Source of the DNA: Stenotrophomonas sp. 610A2
GTDB lineage: Bacteria > Pseudomonadota > Gammaproteobacteria > Xanthomonadales > Xanthomonadaceae
Assembly (NCBI RefSeq): GCF_030549615.1
Contig: NZ_CP130832.1
Location: 1,674,001 to 1,738,000, forward strand
Length of the DNA stretch: 64,000 nt
Direction of reading: 5' to 3'
Shown here: piece after piece, positions 35,814 to 44,273 of the stretch
How positions within the stretch are numbered: position 1 is the first letter of the stretch
How the letters are laid out: each line of letters opens with the position of its first letter
Program-made: the position numbers and the translations under genes
The notes under the pieces: generated by a model
Told to the model about the DNA's origin: nothing
Seen by the model: only the letters and a program-made list of their open reading frames with translations
The model's database searches: none

Positions 35814-36395
35814 TCAGCCATCTCCCTGCACGGTGATCGTGCTGGAGTCGCCGCCGCGCCAGCGGCGCAGGCCGCGCTGGAAGAACAGGCTGTTGGGGAT
35901 CTGCATCAAGGTGCCGTCGACCGGGCCACCGACTTCGTGCAGGGTGGTGTAGATCAGGTTGATGTCGGTGACCACACCCTTCAGTCCGGGCTTCTCGCCG
36001 TTCTCCAGCAGCTCGATCTGGTCGCCCAGGCGGAACGGGCGGGTGGTGAAGATCAGGAAGGTGCAGAAGATGTTGGAAAGCACGCTCCAGGCGGCGAAGA
36101 ACGCGACCGCACCAACGGCGGCAAAACCGGTGAACGCCGTCCACAGCACGCTGGCCTGTACGTGCAAGGCCTGCAGGATGGCGACCAGCGCCACGGTGCC
36201 GATGACGAAGTTCGACAGCCGACGGATCGCCATCTCGATCTGCGCCGGCAGCGTGTAATGGCGTCCAAGCCGTGCCAGCAGGCGCCGGGTGAGCAGGCGC
36301 AGCAGCCAGGCCACAACCAGGATCAGCAGGATGCTCAGGCCGGTATTGATGGGTTCAAGCCATTGCTGCATCGAGGCGGGGAGGTAGTGCTTCAT
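35814..36395 (-). CDS. MscS-family mechanosensitive channel, small form
   Basis: A 193-residue membrane protein with N-terminal helices (ILLILVVAWLLRLLTRRLLA, then NFVIGTVALVAILQAL) and the pore helix FAAVGAVAFFAAWSVLSNIF, followed by a beta domain (FRLGDQIELL...GVVTDINLIYTTL) as in MscS. It ends soon after the beta domain and lacks the long C-terminal vestibule. It begins 19 bp downstream of the nucleotide pyrophosphatase stop, so the two probably form an operon. Confidence 0.85.
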   Translation of the reverse strand: MKHYLPASMQQWLEPINTGLSILLILVVAWLLRLLTRRLLARLGRHYTLPAQIEMAIRRLSNFVIGTVALVAILQALHVQASVLWTAFTGFAAVGAVAFFAAWSVLSNIFCTFLIFTTRPFRLGDQIELLENGEKPGLKGVVTDINLIYTTLHEVGGPVDGTLMQIPNSLFFQRGLRRWRGGDSSTITVQGDG

Positions 36396-36414
36396 GCGAT
36401 TTCCTTGCGGTGCG

Positions 36415-37680
36415 TCAGTGCTTCAGTGCGGCATCGGTGTGGCGCGGGTTGCCGTCGTTGGTGGCGGGGGTGATGTTCAACAGCCGGGCCAGCAAGGGAT
36501 AGATGTCCACGTTGTCGATGGGCGCGATGCTCACGCCCGGGGCGAAGGCAGGACCATAGCCGATGAACGGTGAATACATGTCCGGCAATGCGTTGTCATA
36601 GCCATGTTCGCCGAACAGTTCGTGGTTCTTGCGCTTTTCAGCCTGGCGGGTGGTGACCTGCCAGCCCAGTTCGGCAGTGCAGATGTAGGCCGGAACGCGG
36701 CGGTGATGGCCGTATTCGAAGCGCGCAGGGATCTGCTCGCGGGTCATGCACTGGATGTGCGGGGTGCTGCCGGCCAGCAGCTGCTGCGCTGCCGCTTCAC
36801 CACCGGGCAGGGCGTCGAATGAGGCATAGGCGCCGGTCCAGCCGAAGTCGAGCTTGCTGACATCGACGATGTCATCCAGCAGGACCTGCTTGCTTGGATC
36901 GGTGGCGGTCATGCCGTGGTCGGAAGTGACCACGATGTTGATTTTCTGCTGCAGTCCCTGTGCCTTGATGCCGGCCAGCAGCTCACCGATCGCGGTGTCC
37001 ACTTCGCCGAGCGCGCTGTTCAATTCAGCCGAATCCGGGCCGTGGCGATGGCCCATGGTGTCGACCTTGTCGAAGTACAGGGTAATGAAATGCGGTCGCT
37101 CCGCGGCCGGCAGCGCCAGCCACTCCAGTACCTGCTGCACGCGCTGCTGCGAGGTCACCTTGATGTCGAACGGCCGCCAGAACTCAGGCCGCGCGCCGTG
37201 TACTGGCGCTTCCGAGCCGACCCAGAACATTGCCGCAGCGCGGCCGCCCTGTTCACGCACGCTGGTCCACAACGGCTTGCCGTCGTCCCACCAGCGCTCG
37301 TCGCGGACCGTGGCCGGGTCGAACATGCTGAAGCGCACGCCGGGGATGGTCGGGTCGGTCATGAAATTGGCGATGACGCCGTGGTGGTCCGGGCGCAGGC
37401 CGGTGACCAGGGTGTAGTGGTTGGGGAAGGTGATCGACGGATAAGACGGTCGCATGAACTCGGCGCGGGCGCCGCCAGCCACCATCGTGGACAGGTTCGG
37501 GGTCAGGCCGCGGTCCAGGTAGTCATTGCGGAAGCCATCGATGGAAATCAGGATGACCGGCGCCAGTGCTTCCTGCGACATGCGCTGGGCGCGTGCCGGA
37601 GCTTCGCTGACGGACGGGGTGCTGGCACAGCCAGCCAGGGCGAGGGCGGCACAAAGCAGCAGGGCGGGGGTACGAAACAT
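36415..37680 (-). CDS. Nucleotide pyrophosphatase/phosphodiesterase lipoprotein (NPP)
   Basis: A 421-residue lipoprotein (signal with lipobox LAGC) of the alkaline phosphatase superfamily. Metal and nucleophile motifs match the structurally characterised Xanthomonas NPP: ISIDGFRNDYL (Asp48), the catalytic threonine in PSITFPNHYTL (Thr84), FDKVDTMGHRHGP, and TSDHGM. It should hydrolyse nucleotides and phosphodiesters outside the cytoplasm, using two zinc ions. Start MFRTPALL at 37680; ATG 37689 is an alternative. Followed closely by the MscS gene. Confidence 0.92.
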   Translation of the reverse strand: MFRTPALLLCAALALAGCASTPSVSEAPARAQRMSQEALAPVILISIDGFRNDYLDRGLTPNLSTMVAGGARAEFMRPSYPSITFPNHYTLVTGLRPDHHGVIANFMTDPTIPGVRFSMFDPATVRDERWWDDGKPLWTSVREQGGRAAAMFWVGSEAPVHGARPEFWRPFDIKVTSQQRVQQVLEWLALPAAERPHFITLYFDKVDTMGHRHGPDSAELNSALGEVDTAIGELLAGIKAQGLQQKINIVVTSDHGMTATDPSKQVLLDDIVDVSKLDFGWTGAYASFDALPGGEAAAQQLLAGSTPHIQCMTREQIPARFEYGHHRRVPAYICTAELGWQVTTRQAEKRKNHELFGEHGYDNALPDMYSPFIGYGPAFAPGVSIAPIDNVDIYPLLARLLNITPATNDGNPRHTDAALKH

Positions 37681-37810
37681 GGGCGGCAACGGTTTTGGCG
37701 AACGGCGATTGTCGGCCAGGGCGGCATTTGCTGCCAGTCAGGGGCCGGCTGTCGGCCGCTTCGGCAAAGCCTGATCCGGCTTTAAACCTTTTTGCTGCTT
37801 GCCGCATCCA

Positions 37811-38392
37811 ATGGATATGCTCGACGCCACCGTGACCGCCACTGCTCCCTCTCCGCCCGTCGTCGTCGATGACGCCGCGCTGGCCCGTGCCGCCGCGGCT
37901 GGTGATACCCGCGCCTACGAACGGATCTACCGGCGCCATTCGCCGCGTCTGTACGCCTTGCTGTGGCGTCTGTGCGGTGGCAACGCTGCGCGCGCCGAGG
38001 ATGTGCTGCAGGAAACCTTCATCCAGGCCTGGCGCAAGCTGCCGCAGTTCCGCTTCGAGAGCGCGCTGGCCACCTGGTTGCATCGGTTGGCGGTGAACAC
38101 GGCGCTGATGGAGCTGCGCGCGACCACCTTCGAGTCATTGGATATCGGCGAGTCGGGGATGGATCTGCTGGCCGAGATGGCCGACACACCACGCTGCCAT
38201 GCCACCGACATGGACCTTGAGCGTGCGCTGCTGACCCTGCCGCCACGCGCCCGCGCGGTGCTGGTGCTGCATGACATTGAAGGCTGGAAACACCAGGAAA
38301 TCGCCGTGGAACTGCAGATGGCTGTCGGCAGTTCCAAGGCCCAGTTGCATCGTGCGCGCAGCTTGTTGCGCACGCGGCTTGGAGACGCATGA
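37811..38392 (+). CDS. ECF-type RNA polymerase sigma factor
   Basis: A 193-residue sigma-70 family member with region 2 (YERIYRRHSPRLYALLWR ... AEDVLQETFIQAWRKL) and region 4 (LPPRARAVLVLHDIEGW then HQEIAVELQMAVGSSKAQL), and no region 3, so it is an ECF sigma. Its stop overlaps the following membrane protein gene, the likely anti-sigma factor. ATG 37811 is chosen; ATG 37817 is possible. The stimulus is unknown, but the third gene is an exported DUF4097 protein, pointing to envelope stress. Confidence 0.93.
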   Translation: MDMLDATVTATAPSPPVVVDDAALARAAAAGDTRAYERIYRRHSPRLYALLWRLCGGNAARAEDVLQETFIQAWRKLPQFRFESALATWLHRLAVNTALMELRATTFESLDIGESGMDLLAEMADTPRCHATDMDLERALLTLPPRARAVLVLHDIEGWKHQEIAVELQMAVGSSKAQLHRARSLLRTRLGDA

Positions 38393-38943
38393 TGAACATT
38401 CAAGACAACGATCACGATGACCTGCTGGCGCAGCGCCTGCGCGATCTGCCGACCGAACGGATACCACCGGCCGCCGTCTGGCAGCGGATCTCGGCAGAGC
38501 TTGAGCAGACCCCGCGCAACGAACCGATTGTCGAGCTGCCGGTTTCTTCGACGAATGACGCTGCAGCAAGACGTGCATCGCGCCGGCATTGGCCGCGTTA
38601 CGCAGCCGCTGCGGTTGTAGTGGCACTGGTCGGCATGGCCAGCGTGCTGTTGCTCCCACAGCAGCCCCCGGCATCCGTCGCCGTCGAGGAGTCGGCGCTG
38701 CAGCATCAGGCCAACACCATCACCTACCAGTACCGGCAGGCGATGGCGACGATTCCGCAGCAGGACGTTGCCGCCGAGCTGCAGCCGGCGCTACGGGAGC
38801 TGGATGAAACCGCGGGCAGCATCCGCAGCGCCATCGCGCAGAGCCCCGACGCCGATTTTCTACTTGGACAGTTGCAGCGCACCTACGCGCTGCGGCTTGA
38901 ACTCACCCGCAAGGGCGTCAACCCGACCGGACTTTCGACTTGA
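38389..38943 (+). CDS. Membrane-spanning protein, probable anti-sigma factor
   Basis: A 184-residue protein with a cytoplasmic N-terminal half (about 70 residues, including LAQRLRDLPTERIPPAAVWQ), one transmembrane helix (YAAAAVVVALVGMASVLLL, near 71-89) and a periplasmic alpha-helical tail. The topology and the 4-base overlap with the ECF sigma gene are those of anti-sigma factors, but no zinc-binding HxxxCxxC motif is present. AAGGAG for the next gene overlaps its stop. Confidence 0.75.
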   Translation: MMNIQDNDHDDLLAQRLRDLPTERIPPAAVWQRISAELEQTPRNEPIVELPVSSTNDAAARRASRRHWPRYAAAAVVVALVGMASVLLLPQQPPASVAVEESALQHQANTITYQYRQAMATIPQQDVAAELQPALRELDETAGSIRSAIAQSPDADFLLGQLQRTYALRLELTRKGVNPTGLST

Positions 38944-38954
38944 AGGAGCACCTG

Positions 38955-39845
38955 ATGAAAGCTTGCATGCGCCATCTGATCGCCACCGCCCTGCTGCTGG
39001 CCCCGCTGACCAGCGCGTTCGCGCAGACCGCGGTCAACCGTAGCCTGCCCTTGTCCAGCGGCGGCCGCGTGGAACTGAGCAATGTGGCTGGTTCGGTCAC
39101 CGTACGTGGCTGGGACCGCAACGAGGTACAACTGACCGGTTCGCTGGGCGAAGGCCAGCGACTTGAAGTGGAGAGCAGCGCCAATCGCGTGGCGTTGAAG
39201 GTGGTCTACCCACAGAACAGCCGCAGCAGCCGCGGTGCGGTGCTGGAACTGCGTGTGCCGCGCGCTGCGCAGCTGCAGACCAGTACCGTCAGTGCCGGAG
39301 TGGACGTGGCCGAGGTGGACCTGCGTCGTCTGCAGAGCAGCACCGTCAGCGGCAGCATCACGGCCAATGGTCGTGCCGGTGAGGCGGAGTTGACCACGGT
39401 CAGCGGCGCGATCCGCTCGCAGCTGCAGACCTCGCGGCTGGAGACCAGGACGGTCAGCGGTGGCATCAATGCGGCGGGTGCCAGCGGTGGTGAGGTCTCG
39501 GCCAATAGCGTGTCGGGCGGGATCACCCTGGATCTGGCCAAGGTGCAACGGCTCAGTGCCGAGTCGGTATCCGGCAGCCTTGGCGTGCGCAGTGCGGGCC
39601 TGCAGCCGGGCGGCCGGGTGAATCTGGAGACGGTGAGTGGCTCGGTTTCACTGGGCCTGCCGGCCAATACTTCGGCGCAGCTGAAGGTCAGCACTTTCAG
39701 CGGCAGCATCCGCTCCGACGTAGGCCAGGTGGAGAGCCCGCGCTACGGGCCGGGCAAGAGCCTGGATGCACGGATCGGTGGCGGCGATGGTGATATTTCC
39801 ATCCAGTCGCATTCGGGCGGCGTGCGGGTGAGCCTGGATCGCTGA
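38955..39845 (+). CDS. Exported DUF4097 beta-helix protein
   Basis: A 296-residue protein with a signal peptide ending at SAFAQ and then a regular repeat of short beta strands built around V-S-G motifs (SSTVSGSI, TTVSGAI, RTVSGGI, NSVSGGI, ESVSGSL, ETVSGSV, STFSGSI), spaced about 18-25 residues. This is the DUF4097 fold, a right-handed beta helix seen in envelope proteins beside ECF sigma/anti-sigma pairs. The AAGGAG Shine-Dalgarno sets the start at ATG 38955. Probably the third gene of the sigma operon; function unknown. Confidence 0.88.
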   Translation: MKACMRHLIATALLLAPLTSAFAQTAVNRSLPLSSGGRVELSNVAGSVTVRGWDRNEVQLTGSLGEGQRLEVESSANRVALKVVYPQNSRSSRGAVLELRVPRAAQLQTSTVSAGVDVAEVDLRRLQSSTVSGSITANGRAGEAELTTVSGAIRSQLQTSRLETRTVSGGINAAGASGGEVSANSVSGGITLDLAKVQRLSAESVSGSLGVRSAGLQPGGRVNLETVSGSVSLGLPANTSAQLKVSTFSGSIRSDVGQVESPRYGPGKSLDARIGGGDGDISIQSHSGGVRVSLDR

Positions 39846-39849
39846 TTCA

Positions 39850-39933
39850 CTCCCTCCCTTTTGCGCAGCAAAGGGGAGGGCCGGGCAGGGCTAAAGCTTC
39901 TGCTCCCTCCCTTTTGCGCAGCAAAGGGGAGGG
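39850..39933. repeat. Tandem pair of hairpin repeats
   Basis: The palindromic unit CTCCCTCCCTTTTGCGCAGC (continuing AAAGGGGAGGG) occurs at 39850-39880 and again at 39903-39933 with similar spacer sequence, 53 bp apart. TTTGC / GCAAA forms the stem top. It follows the DUF4097 gene and precedes a REP-like element. Confidence 0.8.
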
Positions 39934-39971
39934 CTGGGGAGGGGTAACGCTTTTGTGCTTCTGGATCCCCA

Positions 39972-39996
39972 GCCTCGCGGCTTACGCCGCTCCTAC
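39972..39996. repeat. REP-like element overlapping the yegD stop codon
   Basis: A copy of the GTAGGAGCGGCG element on the minus strand (one base differs from the consensus at its inner end). The TAG of its GTAG head is the stop codon of the yegD gene at 39993-39995. Confidence 0.85.
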
Positions 39997-41369
39997 AAAC
40001 CTGCAACCGCGTCATTCGTTGTCGCCGCCAGCGCCAGCCCCTGCACCACACCAAACGACGGGTCGCCGTGCACCAGCTTGGCAGTAGGGAAGGCTGCGGC
40101 AGCGGCCTGCTGGATGTAACCGGCGCGCGACATGCCGCCGGTCAGGAACACCGCCGCCGGGTCGTGGCCGATATCGGCACGTACCTGCTGCAACAAGGTT
40201 TCAAACTCACCCAGATAGCCACCGGCAGCCGAGGCCAGGTGCGGCGCATAGATGTCGACGAATAGTCCGGCTTCGATGAAATCCAGCACGCTGTTGTGGC
40301 GCGGCTGGCTGCTCAAGGCGATCTTGCACTGCTCCACCGCGCGGTATAGGCGCGCGGTATTGCCGGTGTCCTGCAGCGCCTGCAGGCGCGGGCCATACGG
40401 TAGATCGACCGAGTCGTAGTTGTGCTGGCGGAAATCACGCTGGCGGGTCATGTCCTGCACCATTGCCGCTTCCACATAGTGGTGCGCGGGCACGCGGGTG
40501 ATGCCGCGGCCAAACAGCGGCATGTAGCCGGCCAGGCTCAGGGCCAGATCGATGTCGGTACCACCACGGGCAATACCCCAGGCGCGGTGAATCTGCGGCG
40601 CGGTGTTGCCACCAACGCTGGCATGGGCGATGTCGGTGGTACCGCCGCCGACGTCGACGATCACTGCTTCGTGGCGTTCGCTGCTGACCGCGTGGTAATG
40701 CATGGCTGCAGCAGCCGGCTCTTCAAGGAAGTCCACTTCGTCGAAGCCCGCCGCCATCGCTGCGCTGCGCAGGATATCCAGCGCCTGGTCGTTGCCGGCC
40801 GCGCCAATCGAGCTGCGGAACTGCACCGGCCGCCCGAGCAGGGCGCTGCGCACGTTGCTTTGCAGCTGGCGCGAGGCGGTCAGGCGGATGTGCTCAAGGA
40901 TGTGCGTGGCGATGCCGGTGATGGTCTGCTTGGCGCGCGGATGCAGGTTGTAGCCCAGCATCGACTTCGGGCTCTGCACCAGGTTGCCTTCGTTCTCTTC
41001 GAAGTAGGCTTCCAGTGCGTCGTCACCGTAGACGGCGTTCTGCAGCAGGGCGGTGGAGCTGCGCGGTTCGCGGATGCGCTCTTCCATCCATTGCCGGCGC
41101 AACACGCGGATGGCATCGCTGCGCAGCTGCTCGTGGGTACGTGCATTGCCGACGGCGCGGGCGTCGCGGCGGCCGGACTCGATCAGGTCCTCGACCTGCG
41201 CTTCCAGTGCCGGGGTCAGCTCGAAATCATTGGGGTCGCGCATCACTTCGGGGAAGTACACCGTGGTGCGGAACTGCTGGGCGTCGCCAAAACTGACCGG
41301 GACTACCTTGCCGTCGATGTGCGCGGCGGCGGCCGAGTTGCTGGTGCCAAAGTCGATGCCGAGTTTCAT
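39993..41369 (-). CDS. yegD: YegD, Hsp70-family ATPase without C-terminal substrate lid
   Basis: A 458-residue protein of the actin/Hsp70 ATPase fold. Phosphate-1 motif GIDFGTSNSA at the start, phosphate-2 motif VDVGGGTTDIA, adenosine motif AVFLTGGMSRAG near the end. It ends with the nucleotide-binding domain, as E. coli YegD does, so it is an atypical chaperone with unknown client. Its TAG stop lies within a REP-like element. Confidence 0.92.
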   Translation of the reverse strand: MKLGIDFGTSNSAAAAHIDGKVVPVSFGDAQQFRTTVYFPEVMRDPNDFELTPALEAQVEDLIESGRRDARAVGNARTHEQLRSDAIRVLRRQWMEERIREPRSSTALLQNAVYGDDALEAYFEENEGNLVQSPKSMLGYNLHPRAKQTITGIATHILEHIRLTASRQLQSNVRSALLGRPVQFRSSIGAAGNDQALDILRSAAMAAGFDEVDFLEEPAAAAMHYHAVSSERHEAVIVDVGGGTTDIAHASVGGNTAPQIHRAWGIARGGTDIDLALSLAGYMPLFGRGITRVPAHHYVEAAMVQDMTRQRDFRQHNYDSVDLPYGPRLQALQDTGNTARLYRAVEQCKIALSSQPRHNSVLDFIEAGLFVDIYAPHLASAAGGYLGEFETLLQQVRADIGHDPAAVFLTGGMSRAGYIQQAAAAAFPTAKLVHGDPSFGVVQGLALAATTNDAVAGL

Positions 41370-41432
41370 GATGCCTGCGGGTCTTGCTGTTGAATCGGCC
41401 GCGCACTTTACTACGCCGCCGCGCGGCTGGCT

Positions 41433-42395
41433 TCACATGTTGCTGGTCGATGGCGCCTCCAGCGCCGCCAGGCGGGCCTGCCAGGCCTCCGGTGTCTGTG
41501 GTTTGACGAACAAGGCCACGATTTCCGGGTGCTGGCGCCGCGCCGCCTGCTCGATGCGGGCCACGCAGGCTTCGATCTGCGGCGTGCTGCAACGGTCATC
41601 GAATGCCGCACTGAGCGCTGCCAGCACCTGGTTCGGGCCGACCTGGATGGTCAGGATGCCGTTGGCGCTCTCCACGTCCGGGTCGGCTGCGGCCAACTGC
41701 AGCAGGGCCTCACCCAGTTCAGGGTGGGCCGGCTCGCCGATCAGCAGGCCCTTGGTTTCACGCGCCAGCAGGAAAGCGGCTACCGCAAGCACCACGGCGA
41801 TGCCGATCGAGGCCAACGCGTCCAATTCAGGCATCTGCAGCCACTGCGCAGCGACCAGTCCGGCCAAGGCGATCAACAGGCCGAGCAGCGCGGCGCTGTC
41901 TTCCAGCAGTACGGTGAACGTGCTCGGGTCCTTGCTGCGGCGGAAGGCTTCGAAATAGCCGTAGCGGCCCTTGCCGGCGCGGAACTCGCGCAGCGCCACC
42001 CACCACGAGGTGCCTTCGAACAGCAGTGAGACGCCGAGCACGATGTAGGCGATGCTGGGGTTGGCGATGGGTTCGGGGTCGCGCAGATGGATGATGCCCT
42101 GGTACAGCGAAACACCCGCGCCCAAGGCGAATACCAGCACGGCAACGATGAAGCTCCAGAAGTACAGCTCGCGCCCATGGCCGAGTGGATGTGCGCGGTC
42201 CGGAGGTTGCTGGGCGCGATTGAGACCGTGCAGCAGCAGGACTTCATTGGTGGTGTCCACCAGCGAATGCACGCCTTCGCTGAGCATGGCCGAGCTGCCG
42301 GAAATTGCCGCGGCGATGAACTTTGCAACGGCAATTCCCAGATTGCCGGCCAGCGCCACATAGATGACGAATCGCGAGCCGCTGCTTCTTGCCAC
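41433..42395 (-). CDS. Cation diffusion facilitator (zinc/cation exporter)
   Basis: A 320-residue inner-membrane metal exporter with six helices and a cytoplasmic C-terminal domain. TM2 has the HSLVD metal site; TM5 has LEDSAALLG, where Glu-Asp takes the place of the usual His-x3-Asp, as in the ZnT9-like branch. The GTG at 42395 is chosen as start because AGGAG lies 6 bases before it; a longer TTG start at 42410 would overlap that ribosome site. Zinc is the usual family substrate but not certain here. Confidence 0.85.
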   Translation of the reverse strand: MARSSGSRFVIYVALAGNLGIAVAKFIAAAISGSSAMLSEGVHSLVDTTNEVLLLHGLNRAQQPPDRAHPLGHGRELYFWSFIVAVLVFALGAGVSLYQGIIHLRDPEPIANPSIAYIVLGVSLLFEGTSWWVALREFRAGKGRYGYFEAFRRSKDPSTFTVLLEDSAALLGLLIALAGLVAAQWLQMPELDALASIGIAVVLAVAAFLLARETKGLLIGEPAHPELGEALLQLAAADPDVESANGILTIQVGPNQVLAALSAAFDDRCSTPQIEACVARIEQAARRQHPEIVALFVKPQTPEAWQARLAALEAPSTSNM

Positions 42396-42522
42396 GGGAG
42401 CTCCTGCCAACGCGACGCACAGTGCCGCGCAGGCACTTTCCCGCCGCGTGCGTGGCGGTGGTGTGAGCGGCTGTGACCCCAGCGGCTACAATACGGCGTT
42501 ATTCAATGTACGGGAGTCCCCC

Positions 42523-42855
42523 ATGTCTGTTACTTCCTGCCCGCAGTGTTCGCTGGAAAATGTCTATGCCGATGGCGCGCTGTGGATCTGCGCTGATTGC
42601 GGCCATGAGTGGACCGCTGGCGAAGCGGCCGAATCCACTATGGTGGTGCGCGACAGCAACGGCAATGTGCTGGTGGCTGGCGATACCGTTACCGTGATCA
42701 AGGACCTGAAGGTGAAGGGCTCATCGATCCCGCTCAAGCAGGGCACGGTGATCCGCAACATCCGCCTGGTCGAAGACGATGCCGAAAACATCGAAGGCAA
42801 CTCGGAAAAGATCAAGGGTCTGGTGCTGAAGACCTGTTTCCTTCGCAAGGCCTGA
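42523..42855 (+). CDS. yjdM: YjdM/PhnA-type zinc-ribbon protein
   Basis: A 110-residue protein with a zinc ribbon CPQCSLENVYADG...WICADCGHEW at the N-terminus and the conserved KDLKVKGSSIPLKQGT core. This is the YjdM (formerly PhnA) family, widespread and of uncertain function, not a phosphonate lyase gene. GGAG precedes ATG 42523. No phosphonate genes nearby. Confidence 0.92.
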   Translation: MSVTSCPQCSLENVYADGALWICADCGHEWTAGEAAESTMVVRDSNGNVLVAGDTVTVIKDLKVKGSSIPLKQGTVIRNIRLVEDDAENIEGNSEKIKGLVLKTCFLRKA

Positions 42856-42884
42856 GCCTTGCCTTTGCCGCCCGCGGTGCGCGT

Positions 42885-43997
42885 TCAGCGCGCCGCGTGG
42901 CGCGCCTCCAGCCTGCGGATACCATCCAGCTTGCTCTGGTAGACCGCCCGCATCGGATCGCCGCCCAGGTCGCGGGCGCGCTTCATCTCACGCATCGCCA
43001 GATGGTTGTCGCCACTGAGGAAATACGCTCGGGCCAGACCGAAGTGAAACTGGTGGGCGTTGCCGTACAACCTCACTGCTTCGCGGTAATAGTGCACGGC
43101 CGTGGCGTAGTTGCCAGCACGCTCGGCGGCGGTGCCCTGCATGTACTGGTAGAACGGATCGCGTGCACGGACCTGTTCCAATCGTGTCTGCAGCTGTGCG
43201 ACGCGACGGCTGTTGCCCATGCGTTGGTAGAGGTTGGTGGCGTTCTGCAGGGCCGGCGCGTGTGAGGCGTTGATTGACAATGCGGTTTCCAGATCCCGTG
43301 CTGCAGCGTCGAGGTCGTTTACCCGCGATTCGAGCACGCCCAGGTTGCTCCAGCCCGGGGCGAAGCGCGGTTCCATCCGCAATGCCGCGTCGAAGTAAGC
43401 GCGGGCGCCCGCGTAATCACGTGCGGCGAGTTGTTCGGCCCCGCGGTTGTTGTAGAAATGGGCGAGCGCGCGACGGTCACTGATGGGTTGTGGACCGCGG
43501 CGGTCGTAGAGCACGTTGCTGTCCAGGTCGAGGGTGGCGCTGCGGCCCCCCACGCGCATGCCGACGTTGACGTGGCCAGCGTTGAAGATCAGACCCTGGT
43601 CCTGATACCAGGTCACCACCTGGCCGACTTCCTGCATCCGTGCCTCCAGGCCAACCTCGCGGGCCAGGGCGACAAACAGCAGGGTGAAGGACAGGCAGTT
43701 GGCACGGCGCCGCTGCCAGGTCTCGGCGACGGTCAAGGTGGCGGCGGTTTCATATTCCAAGGCCAAGCCTTCGGGCCGGAATACGAGCTCAACGAGCAGA
43801 TGCAGGCGTTGCTCCGGGGAATTGGCCACCTTGATGACGCGCTCCTGCAGCTGCGCGTGGATTTCGGGCGGGATGGCCATTACCTGCTCCGGCGTTGGCA
43901 CCGTGACGGGAGCGGGAGCGGGAGCGAAGGGCGTCGGAGGCGCGGCAAAGGCCACGCTGCTGGCGGCGAGCAGGACTAACGCATTCCAACCGATCAT
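42885..43997 (-). CDS. Exported transglutaminase-like/TPR protein
   Basis: A 370-residue protein with a signal peptide (ALVLLAASSVAFA). The first half holds a transglutaminase-like fold with a plausible catalytic triad: Cys in RRANCLSFTLLFVALAREVG, His in NAGHVNVGM, Asp in ATLDLDSN. The second half (from about 190) has several TPR units, for example NNRGAEQLAARDYAGARAYF and AYFLSGDNHLAMREMKRAR. It may cleave or bind peptides in the envelope through protein-protein contacts. Confidence 0.82.
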   Translation of the reverse strand: MIGWNALVLLAASSVAFAAPPTPFAPAPAPVTVPTPEQVMAIPPEIHAQLQERVIKVANSPEQRLHLLVELVFRPEGLALEYETAATLTVAETWQRRRANCLSFTLLFVALAREVGLEARMQEVGQVVTWYQDQGLIFNAGHVNVGMRVGGRSATLDLDSNVLYDRRGPQPISDRRALAHFYNNRGAEQLAARDYAGARAYFDAALRMEPRFAPGWSNLGVLESRVNDLDAAARDLETALSINASHAPALQNATNLYQRMGNSRRVAQLQTRLEQVRARDPFYQYMQGTAAERAGNYATAVHYYREAVRLYGNAHQFHFGLARAYFLSGDNHLAMREMKRARDLGGDPMRAVYQSKLDGIRRLEARHAAR

Positions 43998-44070
43998 GGC
44001 GATCACCCGGAGTTTGCTGCGGCCCCTCCAGTGTAGGCCTGTTGTGGCGGGATGGAAGCGGGGCGGGGAC

Positions 44071-44116
44071 AAATCCACAGCGGGTGTGGACCAGCCCTGT
44101 GCAAACATGTGGATAA
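44071..44116. promoter_or_regulatory. DnaA-box-like cluster upstream of thpR
   Basis: A perfect DnaA box in reverse (TGTGGATAA, 44108-44116) with two weaker relatives, AAATCCACA at 44071-44079 and GTGTGGACC at 44084-44092, within 46 bp between the divergent TPR and thpR genes. Binding is possible but not shown; it is far from any origin marker in this window. Confidence 0.35.
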
Positions 44117-44273
44117 CTATTGGCAGCCCTTGTGCGGCGTGGCTCGCCGAGCGGTGGTGAAAATTTCGCCATGGCCGGGCCGTGACCGGCGGGGTCTGCT
44201 AGTATCCGCGGCCCTAGACAGTAGTGGCCGCCGCAACGGAGCGGGTACGGCAGCCGGCTTTCGATACCAGACC

